Of a DNA stretch of 64,000 nt, positions 26,655-37,300 are shown one piece after another (position 1 is the first letter of the stretch; each line of letters begins with the position of its first letter). The stretch is from Arenicola marina. Lineage: Eukaryota > Annelida > Polychaeta > Arenicolidae. The notes below the pieces were generated by a model. It was given only the letters and a program-made list of their open reading frames with translations, had not been told where the DNA came from and ran no database searches. Position numbers and translations under genes: made by a program. The stretch is taken from positions 8,246,001-8,310,000 of the forward strand of contig OZ025255.1 of the NCBI GenBank assembly GCA_964019135.1, read 5' to 3'.

Positions 26655-28682
26655 TAGGCAAGAGATCCCTGTAGGCAATAGACATCGGTAGGTTAGAGAT
26701 CCCGGTAGGCCAGAGATCCGGTATGCTAGGGATCTCGGTAGGCCAGAGATCCCGGCAGGCGGGAGATCCCGGTAGGCGGGAGATCCCGGTAGGCGGGAGA
26801 TCCCGGTAGGCCAGAGATCCCGGTAGGCCAGAGATCCCGGTAGGCCAGAGATCCCGGTAGGCCAGAGATTTCGGTAGGCCAGAGATCCCGGTAGGCCAGA
26901 GATCCCGGCAGGCAGGAGATCCCGGTAGGCCAGAGATCCCGGTAGGCCAGAGATCCCGGTAGGCCAGAGATCCCGGTATGCTAGAGATCCCGGTAGGCCA
27001 GAGATCCCGGTAGGCCAGAGATCCCGGTAGGCCAGAGATCCCGGTATGCTAGAGATCCCGGTAGGCCATAGATCCCGGTAGGCGGGAGATCCCGGTAGGC
27101 CAGAGATCTCGGTTGGCGGGAGATCCCGGTAGGCCAGAGATCCCGGTAGGCCAGAGATCCCGGTAGGCCAGAGACCTCGGTAGGCAGGAGATCCCGGTAG
27201 GCGGGAGATCCCGGTAGGCCAGAGATCCCGGTAGGCCAGAGACCTCGGTAGGCAGGAGATCCCGGTAGGCGGGAGATCCCGGTAGGCCAGAGATCTCGGT
27301 TGGCGGGAGATCCCGGTAGGCCATAGATCCCAGTAGGCCAGAGATCCCGGTAGGCGGGAGATCCCGGTAGGCCAGAGATCCCGGTAGGCGGGAGATCCCG
27401 GTAGGCCAGAGACCTCGGTAGGCAGGAGATCCCGGTAAGCGGGAGATCCCGGTAGGCCAGAGACCTCGGTAGGCGGGAGATCCCGGTAGGCCAGAGATCC
27501 CGGCAGGCGGGAGATCCCGGTAGGCGGGAGATCCCGGTAGGCCAGAGATCCCGGTAGGCCAGAGATCCCGGTAGGCCAGAGATTTCGGTAGGCCAGAGAT
27601 CCCGGTAGGCCAGAGATCCCGGTAGGCCAGAGATCCCGGTAGGCCAGAGATCCCGGTAGGCCAGAGATCCCGGTAGGCCAGAGATCCCGGCAGGCAGGAG
27701 ATCCCGGTAGGCCAGAGATCCCGGTAGGCCAGAGATCCCGGTAGGCCAGAGATCCCGGTATGCTAGAGATCCCGGTAGGCCAGAGATCCCGGTAGGCCAG
27801 AGATTTCGGTAGGCCAGAGATCCCGGTAGGCCAGAGATCCCGGCAGGCAGGAGATCCCGGTAGGCCAGAGATCCCGGTAGGCCAGAGATCCCGGTAGGCC
27901 AGAGATCCCGGTATGCTAGAGATCCCGGTAGGCCAGAGATCCCGGTAGGCCAGAGATCCCGGTAGGCCAGAGATCCCGGTAGGCGGGAGATCCCGGTAGG
28001 CCAGAGACCTCGGTAGGCAGGAGATCCCGGTAGGCGGGAGATCCCGGTAGGCGGGAGATCCCGGTAGGCGGGAGATCCCGGTAGGCCATAGATCCCGGTA
28101 GGCGGGAGATCCCGGTAGGCCAGAGATCTCGGTTGGCGGGAGATCCCGGTAGGCCATAGATCCCAGTAGGCCAGAGATCCCGGTAGGCGGGAGATCCCGG
28201 TAGGCCAGAGATCCCGGTAGGCGGGAGATCCCGGTAGGCCAGAGACCTCGGTAGGCAGGAGATCCCGGTAGGCGGGAGATCCCGGTAGGCCAGAGACCTC
28301 GGTAGGCGGGAGATCCCGGTAGGCCAGAGATCCCGGCAGGCGGGAGATCCCGGTAGGCGGGAGATCCCGGTAGGCCAGAGATCCCGGTAGGCGGGAGATC
28401 CCGGTAGGCCAGAGATCCCGGTAGGCAGGAGATCCCGGTAGGCCATAGATCCCGGTAGGCGGGAGATCCCGGTAGGCCAGAGATCCCGGTAGGCGGGAGA
28501 TCCCGGTAGGCCAGAGACCTCGGTAGGCAGGAGATCCCGGTAGGCCATAGATCCCGGTAGGCCAGAGATCCCGGTAGGCCAGAGATCCCGGTAGGCCAGA
28601 GATCCCGGTAGGCGGGAGATCCCGGTAGGCCAGAGACCTCGGTAGGCAGGAGATCCCGGTAAGCGGGAGATCCCGGTAGGTC
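26655..28682 (+). repeat. 17-bp minisatellite, about 118 copies
   Basis: Unit GGTAGGCCAGAGATCCC, with GGCGGG, GACCTC and TATGCTAG variants. Line-length blocks recur, for example 27061-27120 equals 28081-28140 (1,020 bp, 60 units apart). Since 17 is not a multiple of 3, one 51-nt period reads all frames without stops, giving 591- and 735-residue spurious minus-strand ORFs. Confidence 0.95.
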
Positions 28683-29034
28683 TCCACCAGGAAAATCTCC
28701 GCCACGGCCGGAAGGACTTTCAGGATCTCGGCGACTTTCCTCTGGTTCCGCTCCAAGGTTTACTTTGCTTTGATGCCTTCCACTGCCCCCACCCCCCCAA
28801 CCCACGCGGGCCATTGGCTGAGGCCGGTACCGCCTTCATCAAGGATCCACGGCCTGACAACTACCCCACCAACGAACATCTGGCAGCATAGACAAACCAA
28901 ACCAACTGGTATTTGGCCATTCTCCCATCCTATCCCTCGATTGGTTCTACATGGTAATTACGCAATATGAACGGGCGAGCATCCGACAGTGATGACCTGA
29001 GTGATGACGCCAGTGCACACATCCTGGTATCGGT

Positions 29035-29170
29035 CGGTGGCAGGCGTGGCTCTGGGTAACACACGCCTTGACAGGCGTAGCTCCGGGTAACACACGTCTT
29101 GACAGGCGTAGCTCTGGGTACCACACGCCTTGACAGGCGTAGCTCTGGGTAACACACGCCTTGACAGGCA
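29035..29170 (+). repeat. 31-bp tandem repeat, about 4 copies
   Basis: Unit contains TTGACAGGCGTAGCTCTGGG then TAACACACGCC. It grades into related ACACTTTGACA units up to about 29310. Confidence 0.85.
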
Positions 29171-29309
29171 AATGTACACCTGGTTAACACACAAGCCGAT
29201 ATGCACCTTGTAAACACACTTTGACAGGAAGGTGTACACCGGGTGTACAAGTGCTAACACACACTTTGACACGAAGGTGTACATCGTGTGTCCAAGTGGT
29301 AACACGCAT

Positions 29310-30700
29310 TGTGTCAATACACCATGGCAGGCAGATGTACACGAGTGTCAATACACCATGGCAGGCAGATGTACACGAGTGTCAATACACCATGGCAGGC
29401 AGAGGTACACGAGTGTCAATACACCATGGCAGGCAGATGTACGCGAGTGTCAATACACCATGGCAGGCAGAGGTACACGAGTGTCAATACACCATGGCAG
29501 GCAGAGGTACACGAGTGTCAATACACCATGGCAGGCAGATGTACGCGAGTGTCAATACACCATGGCAGGCAGAGGTACACGAGTGTCAATACACCATGGC
29601 AGGCAGAGGTACACGAGTGTCAATACACCATGGCAGGCAGATGTACGCGAGTGTCAATACACCATGGCAGGCAGAGGTACACGAGTGTCAATACACCATG
29701 GCAGGCAGAGGTACACGAGTGTCAATACACCATGGCAGGCAGATGTACACGAGTGTCAATACACCATGGCAGGCAGATGTACACGAGTGTCAATACACCA
29801 TGGCAGGCAGATGTACACGAGTGTCAATACACCATGGCAGGCAGATGTACACGGGTGTCAATACACCATGACAGGCAGATGTACACGAGTGTCAATACAC
29901 CATGGCAGGCAGATGTACACGAGTGTCAATACACCATGACAGGCAGATGTACACGAGTGTCAATACACCATGGCAGGCAGATGTACACGAGTGTCAATAC
30001 ACCATGACAGGCAGATGTACACGAGTGTCAATACACCATGGCAGGCAGATGTACACGAGTGTCAATACACCATGGCAGGCAGATGTACACGAGTGTCAAT
30101 ACACCATGGCAGGCAGATGTACACGAGTGTCAATACACCATGGCAAGCAGATGTACGCGAGTGTCAATACACCATGGCAGGCAGAGGTACACGAGTGTCA
30201 ATACACCATGGCAGGCAGAGGTACACGAGTGTCAATACACCATGGCAGGCAGATGTACACGAGTGTCAATACACCATGGCAGGCAGATGTACACGAGTGT
30301 CAATACACCATGGCAGGCAGATGTACACGAGTGTCAATACACCATGGCAGGCAGATGTACACGGGTGTCAATACACCATGACAGGCAGATGTACACGAGT
30401 GTCAATACACCATGGCAGGCAGATGTACACGAGTGTCAATACACCATGACAGGCAGATGTACACGAGTGTCAATACACCATGGCAGGCAGATGTACACGA
30501 GTGTCAATACACCATGACAGGCAGATGTACACGAGTGTCAATACACCATGGCAGGCAGATGTACACGAGTGTCAATACACCATGACAGGCAGATGTACAC
30601 GAGTGTCAATACACCATGGCAGGCAGATGTACACGAGTGTCAATACACCATGGCAGGCAGATGTACACGAATGTCAATATGCCATGACAGGCAGATGTGG
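29310..30700 (+). repeat. 34-bp minisatellite, about 41 copies, runs to the gap
   Basis: Unit contains CAATACACCATGGCAGGCAG then ATGTACACGAGTGT. A three-unit (102-bp) higher-order pattern is seen at 29410-29700 (ATGTACGCG, AGGTACACG, AGGTACACG). The array stops 12 bases before the 200-N gap. Confidence 0.95.
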
Positions 30701-30711
30701 TAAACAACCGG

Positions 30712-30911
30712 NNNNNNNNNNNNNNNNNNNNNNNNNNNNNNNNNNNNNNNNNNNNNNNNNNNNNNNNNNNNNNNNNNNNNNNNNNNNNNNNNNNNNNNNN
30801 NNNNNNNNNNNNNNNNNNNNNNNNNNNNNNNNNNNNNNNNNNNNNNNNNNNNNNNNNNNNNNNNNNNNNNNNNNNNNNNNNNNNNNNNNNNNNNNNNNNN
30901 NNNNNNNNNNN
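30712..30911. other. Assembly gap, 200 N
   Basis: Exactly 200 N directly after the 34-bp array. The round size suggests a scaffolding placeholder, so the true distance is unknown. Upstream convertase exons or more e1 copies could be missing here. Confidence 0.98.
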
Positions 30912-31113
30912 CCTCACCCCAAACCCACCCACTGGGCCTGTTCTTTTCTATGAATTCCCATACCAGATATATCTGTTTGCTGCGTATATATGTCGGTACG
31001 TTATGCTAGGTCGTCATCCCGTGCTTGAGCAGTGGTGCCCCCTTTTGGACAGCGGAGAAGTTGGTAAACAAATCGTATTAGGAGAGGGTTATTGGGGAGG
31101 GGGGTGGGGGAGA

Positions 31114-31246
31114 AGATTATTGTTGATGCATGACTGGGCACGTGACTCAGACCAGAAGTGGGGGGAGAGGTTGGTCGGCAGGGGGGGAGAGAGAGAGAGA
31201 GAGATTATTGTTGATGCATGACTGGTGACGTGTCTCAGAACCAGGA
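31114..31246 (+). repeat. Duplicated e1a acceptor region (two copies, 88 bp apart)
   Basis: 31114-31158 and 31202-31246 share AGATTATTGTTGATGCATGA, then a CTCAG and the first bases of exon e1a (ACCAG). The upstream copy is a decoy 3' splice site lacking the rest of the exon. A purine-rich GAGA run separates them. Confidence 0.8.
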
Positions 31247-31315
31247 AGCCAGCTACGACTACAACGATATGGATCCTGACCCCACCCCTCGCTATGACAT
31301 CACCGACTTCAACAG
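31239..31315 (+). CDS. furin: Convertase alternative exon e1a
   Basis: 77-nt exon, acceptor TCTCAG, donor GTAGGT, phase 0 in and phase 2 out. It encodes N-Q-E-A-S-Y-D... through [14 protein letters not shown] plus two bases of an Arg codon completed by e2 (AG+A, then CAC for the catalytic His). It corresponds to human furin residues 168-193. The three Asp of the third calcium site (174, 179, 181) are present. Position 191, an S2-pocket Asp in human furin, is Phe here. It is the first of three tandem homologous exons. Confidence 0.85.
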
Positions 31316-34300
31316 GTAGGTTACCCCCCCCCCGCCCCCCTCCCCAGCCACCCGTCTCTCTCTCCAGCACCCCCCCCCCCCTACCACACACCCCACATCC
31401 TCACTGCCTTTTTCCTTTTGCAGCGGTTCTTTTGCAGCCCCGTGCGGTGGTGGTGTGATAAGGATTCACATAGTATCAGTGAACCATGCCCCCCACCCCC
31501 TTCCCCCATCGGTGGGGAGGGGGCGGGGGCGGGGGCGGGCATGTGGTTGTATGTAAGGCATGCTGTACACGTGGTAATACAGTAAGTATTAAGGAGTCTG
31601 TGGGTTTTTCGTTAGTATATAAGTTGTCGGTTGGTCCACTGTGCTTCCTGTTTTTAGGACGACAACGCTAGTTACGACGTGAACAATCGCGACCCGGACC
31701 CCACTCCCGTTATGACTACTCCAACGAGAACAGGTTGGTGACGGGAGTGGGGGCGTGCGGCCACCCCTTTGGGCCGGTCAGCCGCCCTGGCGCACCTTAC
31801 CCCACCCCACCCCGCTTCCCCACCCTACCCTGCCTTCCCGGCCTGCCCAAACCCCACCCCGCTTCCCCACCCCACCCTACCCTACCTATACCCTGCCTTC
31901 CCGCGGTGCCACGGCGAGATCGAATGTGCGACCCCTGCATCCCACCCTATCCACCCCGGCATCCCAACAACCCTCGCTCCCCCCCCCCCACACCTTCTAT
32001 GCGTCCTGGGCGTGGCACTAACGTCTTTTACGCGCGATGACTCCTCTTTTTGTTCACCCACTTTGTTTGTGTTCTGATTGTAGGATCCCCATGCCAGTTA
32101 TGATATAAACAGCCGTGATTCCGACCCGACCCCTAGATACGAGTACACGAATGAGAACAAGTGGTGACACCTATGGCCTTTCTCCCTCTACAATCGTAGT
32201 ATCGCGACAAAACACAAACCTCTGCCGCCGTAGACGCCGTAGTTGCCTTGGCTACCAGTACTAACTAACCCTGACGCCGCGTGCGTCGCTCTGACTTCGT
32301 TACTTGGAAACCGGGGGGGTGAGGTTTTACAGCCCGTGATTCACGATCCGCGGGTTTAGTGTGGCACTGGGCTGTAGCGTACTCACTGACTGTGCTGCCT
32401 GCCTTCCACCAGAAGCTGGTCCCCTGGTCCAGGGTAATTAACTAATGGTTTCCGTGCTGACACCAATCCTCACACCAATGCGCGTATAGTGTCGGCAGGC
32501 AATTAACAAGGGACATGGCAATATTGCCAAGTTACCAAGAGCAACACTTCTCGGGAGCCCCATTATATTATCAATAGATAATGAACAGGAGCTAATGCCT
32601 ATAGTACAACTCACTATCTAAGTACGTAGTTACCCTACCTACATTATCGCCCACGTTGTTACTATATGCGCACATTGAGCTGTTGATACGTAAATAAACT
32701 GCGCCATAAATCGTGAAATAAACATTGTATTATTCGCCTCGTGGCACTATAGATAATAATCACTGTTATTGTTACTCATGTCCAATGTAAGTAAACACGG
32801 AAACAACAGCGGAGTCAAGTTTTATGAATTCGGCGGAATCTGATTATAGTTTTGCCAACTCGGCGAGCGGATGAATATGTTATGCCGTACGTAGTGACGT
32901 CTTTGGCTTACATATTTTAACGGCGTGTGTTATTCTATTTGTGCGGCAGTCGTAGCTACATTATATAGTAGGGAGAGGGGCCTTCACCAATAACCACCTA
33001 ATTAACGCACGCTTATACATGTACTTACACCACTTACGGCTAAGGTGTTACATATAACGCACTATGGGGGGTCCCCTATCTTACATATAGCATGGCGTAG
33101 CCTACACCGGTAAGTGACACCGGTAGCTGGGGATACTTTTGTGGTTGGTCCTGGTATAAAAGATTCCTTTTCATGGAATTATCCTTTTCCTACTTGCTTT
33201 TGATTTTTATCCTGAGCTTTTTATTATCCCGGAATATCAGTAAATAAAACAGCCGCGTAAACATAATTTTTTTCCTTATTTTATAGTTGATAAAAAAAAT
33301 GAACTTTATGAGTTTGAACTTTGACCTGAACCCTCTCGGCTCCAGATACGGTTCTAGTGGCAGTTTCCCGCCCGCCACGCTTATCCATGGCGCGGTGGAG
33401 AGACGGAGAGGTTGAGGAGAGCCACGTGGTCGTGAGATGGCGGTTGCCGGTGCGGCGGCCGCTCTGCGAGTACCGCAAATCGCCGGCTACGACTGCCACG
33501 CCCCCTCCCGGGTCCGAGGCCTCTCCACCCCCGTCTCCACCTTTCCCCCCTCTCGTAGTTTATCATGTTTACCTTGTAAGCTGTCAGTCGGAACATGACA
33601 CAAAAGTAATACTAACTGCGGAATGTGTGTGATGGGGTCAAGGTCACGCCGTAAATCTCCGCGCCCTGGTCTCCCCCCCCCCCTCCCCCCCCGCCCCCTT
33701 CTGGAGGTGTTGCTCCTCACCTGGCGCTTGTAGCTGAAGGGCCTCTTTCCTCAACTATGCATCAGTTCTCACTTCCGCCACTGTTCCTTGGTAACTCCGA
33801 AGTAAATAGAAATAACTTTAATATATTTTAGATGTATTTGTTTTTGCGCTACATACCGACTCACATTCTCGGCTCTGGTGCAACAGCTATGAAAACAAAT
33901 TTTTAAATTTAATTAATACATTTGAATGTTATTACATGTAAAACAAAGAGCAAACTACGCGGAGTGAAGATCGACATATTATAGTGAAATTGACAGTTTT
34001 GATGCATTGTTGTTAATTATTTATTCCTTCAATTGTACCGCTATAATAAATTAAATTAATTGAATTATTGAATCACTACTTTAACAATTTAATAGTATTA
34101 TTATATCTATGATTTGACGTACATACTCTCTTCACCTTGTATCACAGTCGTTATCGTTGATGTCGTTAAATCGCTGATTATTATTATTATATTCAATAAT
34201 TATTTAAGTCTGATATGGACTTACATGTCTGCCCTGTTTTGACACTGACGCTGTCCCCTTGTCCCGCAGACACGGTACCCGGTGCGCGGGGGAGGTGGCC

Positions 34301-37300
34301 GCTGCCGCCGACAACCAGATATGTAGCGTCGGCGTCGCCTTCAGGGCCAGCATAGGAGGTGAGGTGTCGTGTCCTCAGCTACCCAGGCCCCCACCCCCAG
34401 CCCCACCCCCCACCCCCAGCCCCCACCCCCAGCCCCCACCCCCAGCCCCCCCCCCAGCCCCCAGAGGCAGCATAGGAGGTGAGTGTCCCCAACCCCCCAG
34501 ACCCCCAGCCTCCCCGCCCCCACCTGATAAATGGTACGCGTGAGTTTGACGTCCGCTATGGTGAAGCAATGTTTCGCCGTGGAAGAATGACCGTTCCACT
34601 GATGGTCGTTCTTCCATGTTAGCATGCACCGGTGTTTCCTAATAGCTCACGTATGACTCGCTCAGTGCCCTTCCTGCAGTTAACGATTTCGTGCCATGGA
34701 CGAGGAAGGAGCAAGGTGAGGTTCACACTCCCGATATTATTATGGGAAATGAGATGAGATTTTACGTTCATACAGCATCTCGCCACTCTTTTGTATTATA
34801 TGACGTGATTCTCGGGTCGTACCGAAGGGTAAGATCCTGTAGTGGCTAATATTCCTTTGTGAACCTTTGTCCCGTAATTCACTTGTTGGTACTTGTTATG
34901 CAGTCGATATTCAAGTGCCAATCCATCAGATTGATGGCGTTCTTGAGAGCCCCTTGAGAGTTTTAATTCATAAACCATGCCGCTAGGGATGCCTCAAGCA
35001 GACCCCTAAAGATGACTTAGTTATAAAAAAGGGACATTTAATATTGGAGGCAAAAAATCACGGGTTGAGTTTGGCAAGCGATATGTACTAAACAGTCGAC
35101 GATGTCGACGATTAGAATGCGTGTTACGCCGGTACCCCATGTTAGGAATGAGGGTTCGGGGAGAGAGGTTTGAAACTTGTAAACATGCGTACTTTGTATT
35201 GTAGACCGCGAAGTGAGTGGGTTAAGCAGGGGTGGGTAGATGGTGATAAGGCCTAAGCTGAGTGGAGAGGGAGGAGGAGGAAGAGTGGATGGGGGGGGGG
35301 GGGGGGGTGGGAGGGAGGGGCGGGCGGGCGTTAACGCGTGTGTCTCTGGGGGGGGGGGGAACCCCGCTTGGGGAGGTTCTAAAGTGAGATGGCAATAAAC
35401 AGCAGACGGTAGTAGAACGTTTTGTTCCTTCCGCCACCCCGCTCGCAAGCGCTGTGTTGAATACCGTCGGCTAAGGCGATAACCGAGCCCTGGGATACTT
35501 TCTAGCTAGTTGACTAAAACTATCGGTGAAAGGGGTGAGTGACCTTGAATTCCAGGAATCGCCTGTGCTTTCGAACCTCTCTGGTAATATTTTCAGCTCA
35601 CGTTAGGTTTTTTTTTGTTTTACGGGGCGAGCATCTTCTGGGAAGGCGAGTGCCGCTAAGGGTCTGCCCCGCTGCGGTTTTAACGGCCGAGGTTTATCCC
35701 GAGGCATGCTTTATTGTTATGCTTTATAGTTAACACGCTTTGAAGCTATGAGACGAACTGTGTACATTATTACGCCCGTCTGTGACGTCTAACAACGTCC
35801 GAGAGTTGGGAGGGTTGTGAAATATTACTACTCTTTAGTACTACCGTCTTTGACGTGTAACAACTTCCGAGAGTTATGAGGGTTGTGAAATATTACTACT
35901 CTTTGTTACTACCGTCTTTGACGTGTAACAACTTCCGAGAGTTAGGAGGGTTGTCAAATATTACTACTCTTTGTTACTACCGTCTTGGACGTCTAACAAC
36001 TTCCGAGAGTTAGGAGGGTTGTAAAATATTACTACATTGATTTGTTCGCCTTGAGGTAGATGCCTAGATATTGATGGATAAGAAAAACAACATGACTTTA
36101 TGGCCTGTTTCTCATGAAGCTTTTATTGTTTGTTTCTCGTAAAACCTTTTATGGTTTATATTTGGCAAGCCTTTTATGGTATAAACCGAAGGGATTTGGG
36201 GTTTGTTTGTTGGTTTAACGTTCGATCATTCTACTCATTAACTGGTTCCCTGTGTCTCTAGATGTTCGTGCTACTCATTAACTGGTTCCCTGTCTCTACA
36301 GTTGTTCGTACTTCTCATTAACTGGTTCCCTGTGTCTGTATCGCTAGGTGTTCGGGCTACCCATTAACTGGTTCCCTGTGTCTGTGTCGCTAGGTGTTCG
36401 GGCTACCCATTAACTGGTTTCCTGTGTCTGTGTCTCCAGGTGTTCGGGCTACCCATTAACTGGTTCCCTGTGTCTGTGTCGCTAGGTGTTCGGGCTACCC
36501 ATTAACTGGTTCCCTGTGTCTGTGTCGCTAGGTGTTCGGGCTACCCATTAACTGGTTCCCTGTGTCTGTGTCTCCAGGTGTTCGGGCTACCCATTAACTG
36601 GTTCCCTGTGTCTGTGTCGCTAGGTGTTCGGGCTACCCATTAACTGGTTCCCTGTGTCTGTGTCTCCAGGTGTTCGGATGCTGGACGGTGAGGTGACTGA
36701 CGCGGTGGAGGCCCGCTCCCTCAGCCTCAACCCGCAGCACATAGACATCTACAGCGCCTCGTGGGGGCCCGACGACGACGGCCGCACCGTGGATGGTCCC
36801 GCCCCACTGGCCAGGAGGGCCTTCTCTGACGGCATCACCAAGGTAAGTCCCACCCATTGGCCCCACCCACTGGCCCCGCCCACTGGATCGGCGGGCCTTC
36901 TCAGACGGCATCACAAGGGTAAGTCCCGCCCACTGGCCCCGCCCACTGGCCCCGCCCACTGGCCCCGACCACTGGCCCCGCCCACTGGCCCCGCCCACTG
37001 GCCGCGACCACTGGCCCCGCCCACTGGCCCCGACCACTGGCCCCGCCCACTGGCCCCGACCACTGGCCCCGACCACTGGCCCCGACCACTGGCCCCGCCC
37101 ACTGGCCCCGACCACTGGCCCCGCCCACTGGCCCCGACCACTGGCCCCGACCACCGACCCCGCCCACTGGCCCCGCCCACTGGCCCCGCCCACTGGCCCC
37201 GCCCACTGGCCCCGCCCACTGGCCCCGCTCCCTGACCCCGCCCACTGGCTCCGCCCCACTGGCCAGGAAAGGAGGGCCTTTTCAGACGGCATCACCAAGG

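Noticed and set aside
28690-28760. Short non-repeat segment with a helix-like minus-strand translation (QRKVAEILKVLPAVAEIF)
   Set aside because: Too short, bounded by repeat, and no splice sites that fit; probably chance.
26607-28814. 735- and 591-codon minus-strand open frames
   Set aside because: Pure 17-bp tandem repeat translated; the same peptide appears in several frames, with no domain or splice evidence.
29221-30517. Regular 34-bp repeat resembling a CRISPR array
   Set aside because: Units are contiguous without unique spacers, and the locus is eukaryotic.
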